From Bacteroidales bacterium UBA5429 (lineage in GTDB: Bacteria > Bacteroidota > Bacteroidia > Bacteroidales > WCHB1-69): DNA of 64,000 nucleotides. Of the stretch, positions 32,982 through 43,820 are shown piece by piece. The notes beneath the pieces are model-generated. The model did not search any database. It was not told the origin of the DNA and worked only from the letters and a program-made list of their open reading frames with translations. Both the position numbers and the translations under genes were made by a program. The stretch covers positions 1 through 64,000 of the forward strand of contig DIRT01000023.1 of assembly GCA_002427605.1 (NCBI GenBank), in the 5' to 3' direction. Numbering within the stretch: position 1 is the first letter of the stretch; the number at the start of each line of letters is the position of its first letter.

Positions 32982-33869
32982 TTATTTTGAGTCCACATAT
33001 TGATAACGCCAACGTAACAGGTTTGAATTATCTTGTTGAACGTAAACATGTGTTGGATATTTATTTTTCTGATATTCAAGTGTATAGAATGTCTTCTCAC
33101 AACCGACAGGGGTACCGTAATGCTCTTCAAAAGTGGAAGTAACGAAATTGTTTGCGGAGTAGGCAGTGAGCGGACTCGAAGGAAAAGAGAAGTAGTTGAT
33201 AAGCACGAATGGAAGACCGTAAAGCGGATTGGGTTTGTTGTCGTACTCAAACTGAGCCAACATGGTGTAGCCATTGAAATAAACAGTCTCCATCTCTTCA
33301 ATATTTTTATTCTTTACTTTCAGATTAGTCTGCGAGATCAGTTGCAAATTAGCTGATTTAGAGGAAGATAAACTTTCTAATTGAGCAGTCGAATGACTGT
33401 GCATGACGTGAGCATAGAGGGCGTTGGGACGTTCCAACAGACTCTTTTCAGGGAGATGAGCCGGCACGATGAAAGATTGATATGCGTAAAGGGTGCCGTG
33501 GTGACGGTAAAATGTATCCACCTGAAAGAGCATGTTCGGATTGTTGTAATAGGAGATTTTTGACATTTTCTTATCAATATAATCGACTAAAACGTATCCG
33601 TAAGACTCTGAATTAAAGTATCCTATAATTTCCGAAACTTGATTATCAGGATTATACTCCATCTTAAAGTAAGTAAACTCGTCAAAAATCACCTTTTCAA
33701 TCTGATTCTCTTTATTGTACCTAAACTTCGCAAAAGGAGTTGTAGGTGATTTTTCAGTGTCATAGATGGCGCTTAATCGGGATTTGGGATTATAAACATC
33801 CTCTTCCTCCCGGCAGCCGGAGAAGCAAAGCAGCGACAGTAGTAACAAGAAATATAATAGTTTACGCAT
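32982..33869 (-). CDS. Lipoprotein with YD-like repeats (DUF4595-like)
   Basis: A 295-residue lipoprotein: a strong hydrophobic start (LLYFLLLLSLLCFSGC) with the lipobox FSGC. The mature N-terminal half has short Tyr/Asn repeats (FRYNKENQIEKVIFDE, MEYNPDNQVSEIIGYF, DYIDKKMSKISYYN), similar in style to DUF4595-type Bacteroidota lipoproteins, but I am not sure of the family. It is first in the operon with another lipoprotein and the LytS kinase, so a role as an outer sensor part is possible. The ATG at 33869 fits the promoter at 33889-33896. Confidence 0.7.
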   Translation of the reverse strand: MRKLLYFLLLLSLLCFSGCREEEDVYNPKSRLSAIYDTEKSPTTPFAKFRYNKENQIEKVIFDEFTYFKMEYNPDNQVSEIIGYFNSESYGYVLVDYIDKKMSKISYYNNPNMLFQVDTFYRHHGTLYAYQSFIVPAHLPEKSLLERPNALYAHVMHSHSTAQLESLSSSKSANLQLISQTNLKVKNKNIEEMETVYFNGYTMLAQFEYDNKPNPLYGLPFVLINYFSFPSSPLTAYSANNFVTSTFEEHYGTPVGCEKTFYTLEYQKNKYPTHVYVQQDNSNLLRWRYQYVDSK

Positions 33870-33888
33870 AACGATATGAATCATCATG

Positions 33889-33896
33889 CAAAGATA
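33889..33896 (-). promoter_or_regulatory. Putative -7 box (TATCTTTG)
   Basis: On the minus strand TATCTTTGCA lies 19 bases ahead of the lipoprotein ATG at 33869. Confidence 0.7.
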
Positions 33897-33956
33897 ATAT
33901 AAATCATAAAGTATGACAACTATATTGTGAAATATATGATGAAAATATGATTAGTG

Positions 33957-35888
33957 TTAGTCTAATTCTTCTTCGTGCAATTCGAGCCACTCAAACTCTT
34001 TTTCTTCAACCAAAGTTTTGATCTCTTCATATTGTTTGTAGAGGGAACCATCGGCAATTTGCTGAGCATAGGTTATAGGATCTTCCAGGTGAGCTTCTAT
34101 TTCGGCTAACCGAGTATGGAGCTCTTCGATCTCTTTTTCCAATCTATTGAGTCTGTTTTGTACTTTTCTTCGTGCCGCTTCCCTCTCTTTACGCTTTTCA
34201 TACTCTATTTTATTGGCTCCGGGTGTTTTAGCTTCTCTTGTTTTATTTTTTTGGGCAATTTCCAGTTCTTTCAGATTATCCAGTTTTTTCTTTTCAAGAA
34301 ACTCATGAAGATCACCAATAAAGTTATGAATTTGATGGTTTTTAAACTCGACAATACGATCAATTAAACCATCCAGAAAGTCTCTGTCGTGAGATACGAG
34401 AATCATGCTTCCCTCATATTGGAGCAGAGCATTTTTCAGCACATCTTTCGACTGCATATCAAGGTGATTGGTCGGCTCGTCGAGGATTAAAAGATTGAAA
34501 GGGGATAGCAACAGTTTAGCGAGTGCCAATCTCGACTTTTCTCCACCGGAAAGCACTCCTACCCTCTTTTCGCTATCCTCCGGAGTAAAGAGAAAACGTC
34601 CCAGAATCGTTCTAATTTTCGTCCTAACGTCTCCTACTGCAACATGGTCGATAGTTTCAAACACTGTTTTTTTTGGATCTAAAAGCAGTGCCTGATTTTG
34701 TGCATAGTAGCCTATCACCACTTGATGTCCCAAGCGAATCTCTCCCTGTTGTGGTTCCAGCTCTCCGACAATCGCTTTCACCATGGTCGATTTACCCTCC
34801 CCATTCTTTCCGACAAAAGCCACTTTTTCGCCCCTTTTCAAATGAAAATTGACCTGCTTAAGTACCTGCAGATCACCATAGCCCAGGTTTAAATCTTCTG
34901 TTTCGACAGTAACTTTACCCGAGTGCGGCGCCGGAGGAAACTGAAAGGAGATCGAGGATTGATCCAGTTCATCCACTTCAATCAGTTCCATCTTTTCCAA
35001 CATTTTCACTCTACTCTGTGCCTGTTTTGCTTTGGTAGCTTTATATCTGAAACGTTCTATAAAACGCTCTATTTGTGCTATCTCTTTTTGTTGATTTTCG
35101 TATGCAGCAGACTGAATCTCAATCCGTTCCATCCGCTGTTGGACGTACTCGGAGTAGCTGCATTTATAATCCTGGATGGTACCCAGTGTAATTTCCACTG
35201 TTCTATTGGTCACCCGATCCAAAAATGTTCTATCGTGGGAAACCAGTAACAATGCCCCATCATAGTTTGCGAGATACTCTTCCAGCCATTGGATAGATTC
35301 GATATCCAGGTGGTTTGTAGGCTCGTCCAGAAGTAGAATCTCAGGCTTTTGGAGTAGGATTTTAGCGAGAGCTACTCTCATTTGCCATCCTGAGCTGTAC
35401 TCTTTGAGAGGTCGATCAAAATCTTGAGCCGGAAACCCCAGTCCTAGCAGTACTTTTTCAGTCTCTGCCTCCATGGTATGTCCCCCAATTAAATGAAAAC
35501 GTTCATTAGCATCTGCCAGCTGTTGTGTTAACTTGATGTAGCTTTCAGACTCATAATCGCTTCTTTCTGAGAGTTCCCGGGTTGTATGATCAATCTTCTT
35601 CAACAAACCCATCTGTTCAGTAAAAGCATTCATTGCCTCCTCCCATACGGTAGTTTCAAAATTGGCAACCATCTCCTGTGGGAGATAACCCGTTTTATGT
35701 CCGGAAGTGATAATCATGGTTCCCGATTCCGGCTCCAGAAGTCCATGAATAATCTTCAGTAATGTACTTTTTCCGGCTCCATTTTTACCCACCAAACCAA
35801 TACGATCCCTATCCCCCACGACAAAGGATATCTCCTTAAAAAGAATTTCACCATTAAACCCAATAGAAATATTGGAGAGTGTAATCAT
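33957..35888 (-). CDS. ABC-F family ATPase
   Basis: A 643-residue soluble protein with two ABC ATPase domains and no membrane segment. Domain 1 has GKNGAGKSTLLK, the signature YSSGWQMRVALAK and LLLDEPTNHLD; domain 2 has GKNGEGKSTMVK, LSGGEKSRLALAK and LILDEPTNHLD. A charged linker lies between (IERFIERFRYKATKAKQAQS), and a C-terminal coiled coil from about 560 (KEREAARRKVQNRLNRLEKE) is of the Uup type. ABC-F proteins bind the ribosomal E site and ease stalled translation. It starts six bases after sprA and is probably cotranscribed with it. Confidence 0.94.
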   Translation of the reverse strand: MITLSNISIGFNGEILFKEISFVVGDRDRIGLVGKNGAGKSTLLKIIHGLLEPESGTMIITSGHKTGYLPQEMVANFETTVWEEAMNAFTEQMGLLKKIDHTTRELSERSDYESESYIKLTQQLADANERFHLIGGHTMEAETEKVLLGLGFPAQDFDRPLKEYSSGWQMRVALAKILLQKPEILLLDEPTNHLDIESIQWLEEYLANYDGALLLVSHDRTFLDRVTNRTVEITLGTIQDYKCSYSEYVQQRMERIEIQSAAYENQQKEIAQIERFIERFRYKATKAKQAQSRVKMLEKMELIEVDELDQSSISFQFPPAPHSGKVTVETEDLNLGYGDLQVLKQVNFHLKRGEKVAFVGKNGEGKSTMVKAIVGELEPQQGEIRLGHQVVIGYYAQNQALLLDPKKTVFETIDHVAVGDVRTKIRTILGRFLFTPEDSEKRVGVLSGGEKSRLALAKLLLSPFNLLILDEPTNHLDMQSKDVLKNALLQYEGSMILVSHDRDFLDGLIDRIVEFKNHQIHNFIGDLHEFLEKKKLDNLKELEIAQKNKTREAKTPGANKIEYEKRKEREAARRKVQNRLNRLEKEIEELHTRLAEIEAHLEDPITYAQQIADGSLYKQYEEIKTLVEEKEFEWLELHEEELD

Positions 35889-35894
35889 AGTACA

Positions 35895-38800
35895 TTATTG
35901 AGCTAATAGCAAACGAACACTGAATCCTGTTTCCAGGTTCATATTGTTGTTGGTTAAAGATGTCTTAGGTCTGTTAATAACTTGGTTGTAGTAGTATCGT
36001 AATCCCACCATTTGGCTAATTTGATAATCTGCAGAGATATTAATTGTGACAGTGAGCATACCGGCTGAGATTTGATTTTGATTCTCTTCAATTTTCCTCA
36101 ATACTGTCATGTTATCTCTCAATGCAAATCCAACTGTCATATTTAGGTCACTTACCGTTTGTCTTTTCTCACCGGAAAACACAAATCCCAATTTCAGATC
36201 TTTAAAACGATATCCAGAGGAGATTGATATCTCATTGGTATTAACCTCTGTAATCTGGTTATTAGCAAAGCTCATTGACACATTTCGACCTTTTTTATAC
36301 TCCACTTTTAGCATTAAACTATTCTTCAATGTCATATCAAACCCGATAAAAGGTCCAAACTGTTCATTAATTGCAATCTGTTGAAAATCTCTTTTTGCGA
36401 TAAAGTTGCCTAATGGGTCTATAGCTGTCGGATTCCCTTGCGCATCCTCTTCATAGTTAATATTTGTTGAGAAGTTACCTACAGAATAAGTATTGGTGTA
36501 GGAATGGGACAGAGAGAAGTTTTGGAAATATTTCGCAAAGAACTTGTTTCTTGTCAATCCGTTATAGTTCAATCTCCAGTTCGGCATCGGAATTTTAGGG
36601 AATGGTGAGGTTACATCCAATTTTGCACTATTTTGTCCTCCGTACGTAGCCAGAAATGCAGCTGTCAACACTTCCTTATTGACGCCGCTATAACCGATCG
36701 GGAATCCGGTTTCTGGATCCATCTCTCCGGTATAGTTTGGATTATGAGAAGAGATTCTCTCAGCCATCATCTTTCTCAGGTCTCTAAATTCCTGGAAAAT
36801 TTTATCCGGATCACGGAAGAAGGTTGCCAATCCTATCGAAGAAATAGTAAATGTTCCCGAAGTCATCGGTGAATAATGGTGCATCACTCCCTCTGAATCT
36901 GCTCTAAAATACTCTGTAAATGATTGAGTATATACCCTATTTGCTGTCACGTCAATCCTAAAATTATTAAACGGCTCCACATTAGCTCTCACATTGATGG
37001 TTTGATTTTTACGCTGTAAGAAAGGGGTATTCAGCAATGTATCTTTAGTGAGCCATCCACCTTCAACTGCCATACGTTGTATATCTGGTTGTCCACCCAA
37101 AATAAACAGCGCTCCGGGTGAACCGTTCACCAGACTGGCACCAAACAGATTAGGCGAGTACATATATCCCGGCAAGGTTGTTCCATTCCCTTGTGAAACA
37201 TTAAAGGAAACATTACGAACCATCATCAGGAAGCGTAGGGAGTGATCTAATATGAGCTTACCAACATTTACTTTAACTGTATCTTTTGTTTGATTTTCAT
37301 TTTTGGGGTTATCCTCCCGCCTGCCTCCCGCTCTTCCTGCCGGACTTTGCGGGCGCCGTTGAGAACCCTGATTCACTTTTTTCAAATAAGGGATTAGATC
37401 GTAAAGAGTTACCAAATTGAAGTTCACATTAGCCTGCATTTGGTTTGAGTTATCAATTGTATTTCCCAAATTAGCCAAGGAAAGTGGTGAAGCAGTAAAA
37501 TTGTAAGTAGCGTTATAGGTTAGATTGGTATTGATCCACTTAAAGAGTGGTATTTTATTAAGAGGCACCTGCCAGGAACCATCAATTCTCTGCATAAACT
37601 GAGTCGACCTACCTCCGGTTCTAAAGCTAAGCCATACAGAATCCTTTTTCTCACGTGTATCCAATAATCCCGGTGGTTCATCAATACGAGATGTAGAGAG
37701 TGCTTTATAGTTCAAACGCAAGGCTTGTGTTAAATCCCACTGTACAGAATAATCTCTTACCCACATAAAGTTCTTCACGATACTGGTATCAATGATGATA
37801 TTTCCTTTACTCTTAGGTCTTAACTTGAATTCATTCAACTCTCGGGTAACTGTAGTTCTAAAGGTTACATTCTTAGGCAGTGGATTGATATTCACGTCCC
37901 TGATAATCTGTAACCATGAAGATTTTAAGAACTTCACTCTGGAGAATGGACGATAATTCTTAGGGGTACTTGTATAGGTGTAACCTATCTGACCTTCATG
38001 GCGAGTTTCATTATCAAACTCTACATCCACATCCCGTTTAGCTACTTCTGAATAGGCATAAGAAAAGTCTAAATTTTCTATATCCCAAGGTCTAATTTTT
38101 AGCGGTTTATTCAGGTCTCGTTCTTTTCTTACGTTGGTAATATTAAGATTTTGACGTTGTACTAATACAGTCGTCATCGCCCGAACCGAATCTCTTTCGT
38201 CTGCGTTATCAAAAGTTGCCAAATCCTCAATCAATAATACATCGGGATTCAACGGGTTGTATTCCGGAAGTTCTCCTACTTGAGAAAAGTCGTAGTGGAA
38301 AGGCACTTTAATATTCCATTTTTGAGGGAAGAGCACTTTTCCTCCATCCAGGTTAGTAGCCACATCTACACTATACTTTGTGGCGATTTGTCTATCTGTT
38401 ACGGCTTGTTCCAATGATCCAAATCCGGGTGTTGAATAGGTAGAAGAAAGTGTTAAATCGCCCAGGTCTGCCAGATTCATCCGTACTCTACCCAATGCTG
38501 CCATTCCTGATCGGTCATCAAAGCCCACCAGGCGCAGCTCATTAAACCAGATTTCTACCGATTTAGGGAGCATATCATCCCCATCATTAAGCGATCGTTT
38601 TTTAGGATTTCTTACTCCCAGCATAATCGTATTCACTGAGGCCAAATTGGGCATTCCAAGAATAGTCACTCTATTTCCATTTTCCAGATGATGCACATAA
38701 GGAGTTGCATTATTGATATGATGTCCCTCTCTAACTGCTTTATTACGAAGTTGCTTAATATCTACTATCGAATCTAAAACAATGGCCATTCTATTTTTAA

Positions 38801-41800
38801 CCGGCCAGATCAATGTTGAATCCTTACCGACACCCCAGGGAGTTATTTCTATTGGAATCTCGTACTCATAGTAATTCTCAGTAAAGTCACTACCCAAGCG
38901 TATAAACACTGTTATATCTCCCGGTCTAAGGTCTCCTGAAGTGTACAGATCTTCAGCGTGGATAAACATCTCCAGCTTTTTAAATTGACGCATGTCAAAA
39001 TTGGCATTTTTGTATACTGCTCTGGCATCACCATCCGCCAATTCAGCAATTTTCATAGAGAGTGACTGCTCATTTTGCTGATAAACAACGAGACCACTAA
39101 TTTTTTCTCTCTGAATCCCGGGAGGTAAAACATAAGGAATAGGAACGCGATTTGCATTCTCCTCAAAATTTACTGTACCAACATTAACAACAGTATTGAC
39201 ATCTCCTCCGGGAACATAATCTCCATCTTCATAAAGTTCATGAGTATATGTTCTCCAATTACTCTTTACCAGTTCAAAAGTAGCCAAACGACAAATAATC
39301 GGCTCTTCAAATTCTCTCATGAAGACCCTCATAAATCGAATTGAGTGGAAGCCTGAGATATTTCCTACTACCTGATCAGGATTCTTGATTGGAATACGGA
39401 ACTGGTACCATTTTGTGATCGGTGAGGTTCCATTGGGTAATCTTTCCGGAACCCCTTCATAGATATCATTGATATAATTTTCACCCACATTCATCCGATC
39501 GGGTCTCAACTCAATTACATATTGGTAATATTTTTCCTCTTCACTCAGTGTATTGTCATTATTCACATCCTCCACATCAGGCTGTGTTGTCTCTGCTGCC
39601 AGGTATGACTCATTTGTCTGAGTATGCGCAGGCGAGTTTCCTTGTTGATTATTGTATTGTTTATAACGCTCGATAATTTTCACATCCTGTTCATCATAAT
39701 CGGAACCCCTAAAATAGTGGAAGTTATCTGCTGATGGATCCTGTAGTGCATTTTGATAAGCCATAGAGGTTTCTCCGAACTGGTTTCGGAGCAATTCCAG
39801 ATAGGTTTCATTAAAATGCTGTTGCTCCATTTGATCTGTCAATCCATCCAATCCCACGTCCTGGAAAGGTCTGGCATTTGGATCATTATCAAACGAATTG
39901 ATAATCTGTTGAATAGTAGGAACACGTCCCCACACAGTATACTCAACATCTTCATCACTTCCATCACCGGGTAGTCCATTTTCAAAGAACTTCTTACCAT
40001 CACGCAGAATATCCTCAGAGATATCACCCAGGTTAAACACCAGTTTTCCTCCTTTATGATTAGGATTCTCAATAAACGGATCCATCATCCAAAACTCGAT
40101 ATACTCGTAGTTATTAGATTCAAAATCGGTATAATCGAAACGTCTCATAATCCCGCCCCATCGTGATCCGGGATCATTTAATGATCCATCAGCATCAACC
40201 CCTGCGGAGAATCCTTCAGACCCATCTACATCGTAGTTATATGGCCCTCTTTCTGTAGGGAAGAACGCAAGGTTAAATACAGGCATATAGGTAGACTGCG
40301 CTGCAGAGGAATACTCTCTATTAGGGAAGAGTTCCGGTTCATAAACTGCTCTGGCGTAAGGCGCAGATTGATCATCTTTTGTTAAATTAGGAGGAGTTGC
40401 AGTAGTATTGGCATAGAAAAGCGGGTCTATAATATACCATGCTAATTTAGCACGATTAAAACCGTATGCCAATTGTCTTCTTGCAGGTTCACTGGAACTT
40501 ACCGGCATTGCTTCTCTAAACCAGTGAGGTTGTCCTTGCGGAGTGGAAGCCATCACCCAAAACTGACGTTGTCCCAAATTAACAGATACCTTTGCAGATT
40601 CAAAGTCATCAATGTATGTAGTTCCCTCTTTTCCCACTGCTCTGGAGTGACCCGGAACAAAATGAGCAAACTCACCATCCATTTGCACGTATGATTTTGC
40701 AGTGGTACTGTAAAAGGGTAGCCAATCCACCAACTTAGTAATAAAGGGCACCTCCTTTTTATAGGCAATATTCATTCCCCAAATCATATTGTTGATCGGT
40801 TCATTTCCATAATTCACCTTGTTGGTAATAGGACGTTCACGCAAATTTAAGATGGTAGCACCAATATTAAGATCCTGATTAACTCTGTAATCCAAGTTAG
40901 TTCCCATCATCCATCGGTCATTCATCTTATTCCTGTCTTCAAGATTGACATGGATAGGAGCCCCTGATTTTAGGATTCCTTCATTTGTAATGGTTATCGT
41001 TCCCATTCCATAATTCACGGTATAATCCTGATTTTCCACCAAAGGAATTCCTCCGGCGGTTACTTTTACTGAACCTTCCGGTAAGTTAAACGCACCTAAT
41101 GAAATCTCAGACCCAAAGGAGGATTGGTATGTTCCTTCCAGATAGAATTTATTCTTAGCAGTATATTGTTGTGCCAGCGTTTTAGTCATCGTATAGAGCG
41201 AATCATAAGCATACCGGTCTGCTACTTCTGGTTCCGGAATGACAGCTCTTAAGTCCTTACCAAAAGGCTCCACTGTAGGAAAGTAAATACGTCCATTACG
41301 TGAAACAATCGTTCCCCCATTGACATCAGCACCATCAACAAAGTCAAATACACCGTCAGGGTAAGGATCTTGTTGTTGATTTAATCTATCCAATCCCATC
41401 AAGCGAATCAAAGGAATACCTTTTACACTTCCGGTATTAAAAAATCCGTTGGCTACTCCTTCATCGTCTCCTGTATACAGAATATTCAATCTGAACTTTT
41501 CACTGGAAATCTGGTACGCATTCAGATTATACACGTTTTTCATCATCAATTTCCAAAGAGGAGATTTGGTATTTAAAGAGGTGGATTTCAACAACTTCAC
41601 CCTAATTGCTCCTGGTGAAGAAACCTCGTTGGAGAACTCCCCTACCTGATACACAGCATCATCTCCAATCACCTGATATTGAAAAGCAACTGCCAATACC
41701 TGATCAGAAGTTAGAGTTGTATTCAGAGAGATAAAACCTAATTTACTATTAAATGTATACTCATTGGGGGACAAAAGTCTGGCATTTTCAATCTTTTCAT

Positions 41801-43136
41801 AATCCTCACCTGCAGTCAATCCTAAAAGACGTAAATTATTTGAAGCGGTAGTAACATTACGGATCAAAGAAGTATCGACTGCCACAGTTAAGTCGTTACT
41901 CATATCACTTGGTAGAACATAGCCGGATCCATGGAATCCTTCAAAACTTGGATCTGCTTCTCCCAAGTCTGTAAAAGCAACAATATTTCTATTTTCTGCC
42001 GTAGCAGCACCAATATTGGTACGCCATACCTCAATACGGGTAATAACAATAGGAGATCCCACAAGAGGAAGGGTTGACATATACTCATTGTAATGATCTC
42101 TAAAGTATTGAGCAATAAAGTAGTGTTTATTGGCTTCATAATCATCGGCACGAAGATAAAATTCCTGCATTTGTGCTCCACCTGAAATGGTAATCGACTT
42201 CGTATTGGCTTTGCTTTCAGAGAGCACCGAAGTTACCGTCAACTTACCAAACCTCAATGCCGTTTTAAAACCAAACAGTGACTGACTACCTGTAATAAGG
42301 GTACTCTGTAGTGGTAACATCACATCTCCAAACTCCATCAATTGAATAATATCATCCTCTTTCCCTTCAAATTTCAATTTCATCTGGTTGTCAAACTCAA
42401 AGTTTGACTCAGTGTTGTAATTCAGGTTATAGGAGATCTTATCTCCCACTTTTGCAATCACATTTGCCTGAATCTTCTCATCAAACTTAAACTCTGTTCT
42501 TTTTTGTTGACGCGCTGTCAGGTTCGGGTTATCATCACGATTATGCAAGATTCCAAACAATAGTTCAACATTTCCGGATGGACGAACATCTATTGTGTTA
42601 CTACCAAAAATCGACTCAAAAATATCTCCCCCGATTCTCAGTTGTGGAATCAACCCATCTCCACCTCGGCGGTTTGGATCAGAAGAGTGTTTTACTCCTC
42701 TTGATCTCCAATAGTTACGTGCTTCGTTACGTACATCATACTCAATAAATTCTGACACATCCATTGATGCGGCAGGACCAAAAGGAACTTCCCCAATCAT
42801 ATTTCTAAATACAAACTGATTGGTGATGGTATCAAAGTAGATTCGTGTTTGTAATGCCGGTGGGGTTTTTAAATGGAAAGGGGAGAAAAAGACTCCCTCT
42901 TGCAAAGGATTATTGATCGGTTGTGGAATTGGACTCACTAAACCCGAGTCCGGTGGAGTCAAATTCTCAGACGCTTCAACAACTTCATTGTCATGTTGAA
43001 CCGAACTAACATTCTCTTTATTATTCTCTTGAACAAAAACTTTCATGTAGCCGGGCAGTGCCCATACTAATGAAGTGAGAAAGAAGATAATCACCATTAC
43101 GGAGGTGATTCTTCGGGTTGCTTTTCTTATTGCCAC
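35895..43136 (-). CDS. sprA: Type IX secretion translocon protein SprA (Sov)
   Basis: At 2413 residues this is the outer-membrane pore of the T9SS; the size matches known SprA/Sov proteins (about 2400-2500). An N-terminal hydrophobic segment (about 10-32) serves as the export signal. SprA N-domains occur near 160-560 (QLRIGGDIFESIFGSNTIDV, QKRTEFKFDEKIQANVIAKV, MQEFYLRADDYEANKHYFIA) and again further on, and the last third is barrel strands ending in FSVRLLLAQ. The start codon is GTG. It follows ruvA by 19 bases, an order I recall from other Bacteroidota. Its clients in this window are the M1 peptidase and the giant type B proteins. Confidence 0.97.
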   Translation of the reverse strand: MAIRKATRRITSVMVIIFFLTSLVWALPGYMKVFVQENNKENVSSVQHDNEVVEASENLTPPDSGLVSPIPQPINNPLQEGVFFSPFHLKTPPALQTRIYFDTITNQFVFRNMIGEVPFGPAASMDVSEFIEYDVRNEARNYWRSRGVKHSSDPNRRGGDGLIPQLRIGGDIFESIFGSNTIDVRPSGNVELLFGILHNRDDNPNLTARQQKRTEFKFDEKIQANVIAKVGDKISYNLNYNTESNFEFDNQMKLKFEGKEDDIIQLMEFGDVMLPLQSTLITGSQSLFGFKTALRFGKLTVTSVLSESKANTKSITISGGAQMQEFYLRADDYEANKHYFIAQYFRDHYNEYMSTLPLVGSPIVITRIEVWRTNIGAATAENRNIVAFTDLGEADPSFEGFHGSGYVLPSDMSNDLTVAVDTSLIRNVTTASNNLRLLGLTAGEDYEKIENARLLSPNEYTFNSKLGFISLNTTLTSDQVLAVAFQYQVIGDDAVYQVGEFSNEVSSPGAIRVKLLKSTSLNTKSPLWKLMMKNVYNLNAYQISSEKFRLNILYTGDDEGVANGFFNTGSVKGIPLIRLMGLDRLNQQQDPYPDGVFDFVDGADVNGGTIVSRNGRIYFPTVEPFGKDLRAVIPEPEVADRYAYDSLYTMTKTLAQQYTAKNKFYLEGTYQSSFGSEISLGAFNLPEGSVKVTAGGIPLVENQDYTVNYGMGTITITNEGILKSGAPIHVNLEDRNKMNDRWMMGTNLDYRVNQDLNIGATILNLRERPITNKVNYGNEPINNMIWGMNIAYKKEVPFITKLVDWLPFYSTTAKSYVQMDGEFAHFVPGHSRAVGKEGTTYIDDFESAKVSVNLGQRQFWVMASTPQGQPHWFREAMPVSSSEPARRQLAYGFNRAKLAWYIIDPLFYANTTATPPNLTKDDQSAPYARAVYEPELFPNREYSSAAQSTYMPVFNLAFFPTERGPYNYDVDGSEGFSAGVDADGSLNDPGSRWGGIMRRFDYTDFESNNYEYIEFWMMDPFIENPNHKGGKLVFNLGDISEDILRDGKKFFENGLPGDGSDEDVEYTVWGRVPTIQQIINSFDNDPNARPFQDVGLDGLTDQMEQQHFNETYLELLRNQFGETSMAYQNALQDPSADNFHYFRGSDYDEQDVKIIERYKQYNNQQGNSPAHTQTNESYLAAETTQPDVEDVNNDNTLSEEEKYYQYVIELRPDRMNVGENYINDIYEGVPERLPNGTSPITKWYQFRIPIKNPDQVVGNISGFHSIRFMRVFMREFEEPIICRLATFELVKSNWRTYTHELYEDGDYVPGGDVNTVVNVGTVNFEENANRVPIPYVLPPGIQREKISGLVVYQQNEQSLSMKIAELADGDARAVYKNANFDMRQFKKLEMFIHAEDLYTSGDLRPGDITVFIRLGSDFTENYYEYEIPIEITPWGVGKDSTLIWPVKNRMAIVLDSIVDIKQLRNKAVREGHHINNATPYVHHLENGNRVTILGMPNLASVNTIMLGVRNPKKRSLNDGDDMLPKSVEIWFNELRLVGFDDRSGMAALGRVRMNLADLGDLTLSSTYSTPGFGSLEQAVTDRQIATKYSVDVATNLDGGKVLFPQKWNIKVPFHYDFSQVGELPEYNPLNPDVLLIEDLATFDNADERDSVRAMTTVLVQRQNLNITNVRKERDLNKPLKIRPWDIENLDFSYAYSEVAKRDVDVEFDNETRHEGQIGYTYTSTPKNYRPFSRVKFLKSSWLQIIRDVNINPLPKNVTFRTTVTRELNEFKLRPKSKGNIIIDTSIVKNFMWVRDYSVQWDLTQALRLNYKALSTSRIDEPPGLLDTREKKDSVWLSFRTGGRSTQFMQRIDGSWQVPLNKIPLFKWINTNLTYNATYNFTASPLSLANLGNTIDNSNQMQANVNFNLVTLYDLIPYLKKVNQGSQRRPQSPAGRAGGRREDNPKNENQTKDTVKVNVGKLILDHSLRFLMMVRNVSFNVSQGNGTTLPGYMYSPNLFGASLVNGSPGALFILGGQPDIQRMAVEGGWLTKDTLLNTPFLQRKNQTINVRANVEPFNNFRIDVTANRVYTQSFTEYFRADSEGVMHHYSPMTSGTFTISSIGLATFFRDPDKIFQEFRDLRKMMAERISSHNPNYTGEMDPETGFPIGYSGVNKEVLTAAFLATYGGQNSAKLDVTSPFPKIPMPNWRLNYNGLTRNKFFAKYFQNFSLSHSYTNTYSVGNFSTNINYEEDAQGNPTAIDPLGNFIAKRDFQQIAINEQFGPFIGFDMTLKNSLMLKVEYKKGRNVSMSFANNQITEVNTNEISISSGYRFKDLKLGFVFSGEKRQTVSDLNMTVGFALRDNMTVLRKIEENQNQISAGMLTVTINISADYQISQMVGLRYYYNQVINRPKTSLTNNNMNLETGFSVRLLLAQ

Positions 43137-43155
43137 GTTTTCAATAATCTACAAT

Positions 43156-43746
43156 CTACAATAACTTTAACGCCTTTTTTATCAATTCCTCTACACTTAG
43201 ATCAATCCCCTCTTGTTGAATAATTTTATCTAATACAGCCTCAGCAGGATTTTTTACAAAACCTAAAGAAACTAAAGCAGATAACGCTTCACTTTTATTA
43301 TTATTGTAAGAAAATGCAATTTTATCTAAATTTTGTGGGGTTGTTTTTCCAATCTTATCTTTCAGTTCAATAATAATCCGTTGCGCACTCTTATTACCTA
43401 TTCCTTTCACAGTTTGAAGTGTTCTGGCATTCTCTGTTGCAATAGCTCCCAAGATTTCCGAAACGCTCAACGAAGAGAGCATGAGACGAGCAGTAGCTAC
43501 TCCAATACCACTAACGGTTATTAAGAGTTTAAAAAGAGAACGCTCTTCCTCATCTGCAAAGCCATATAAAATATGCGCATCTTCCTTGATTACATAGTGA
43601 GTTAACAAACTCAACTCTTGAACATCTCCAATTGCAGAGTAAGTAGCTAACGAGATGTGAATAATATAGGCTATACCACCGGCGGTCTCAATAACAACAT
43701 GCTCCGGAGTTTTCTCAACCAATTTTCCTTTTACATATTCAATCAT
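43156..43746 (-). CDS. ruvA: Holliday junction DNA helicase subunit RuvA
   Basis: A 196-residue protein that binds Holliday junctions as a tetramer and loads RuvB. Domain I (residues 1-65) has IEYVKGKLVEKTPEHVVIE; domain II has the two helix-hairpin-helix motifs VSGIGVATARLMLSSL and VKGIGNKSAQRIIIELK; domain III is the small C-terminal helix bundle (EALSALVSLGFVKNPAEAVL). The ATG at 43746 is chosen over one nine bases upstream. It is first in the ruvA-sprA-ABC-F set. Confidence 0.96.
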   Translation of the reverse strand: MIEYVKGKLVEKTPEHVVIETAGGIAYIIHISLATYSAIGDVQELSLLTHYVIKEDAHILYGFADEEERSLFKLLITVSGIGVATARLMLSSLSVSEILGAIATENARTLQTVKGIGNKSAQRIIIELKDKIGKTTPQNLDKIAFSYNNNKSEALSALVSLGFVKNPAEAVLDKIIQQEGIDLSVEELIKKALKLL

Positions 43747-43769
43747 ACAAAACAAATAAATAGAACGTG

Positions 43770-43777
43770 CAAAAGTA
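43770..43777 (-). promoter_or_regulatory. Putative -7 box (TACTTTTG) for ruvA-sprA
   Basis: On the minus strand TACTTTTGCACG lies 23 bases ahead of the ruvA ATG. Confidence 0.7.
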
Positions 43778-43820
43778 CGATTTTTAGATTAAATGACTAT
43801 CTTAAAAAAATTGAAATCTT

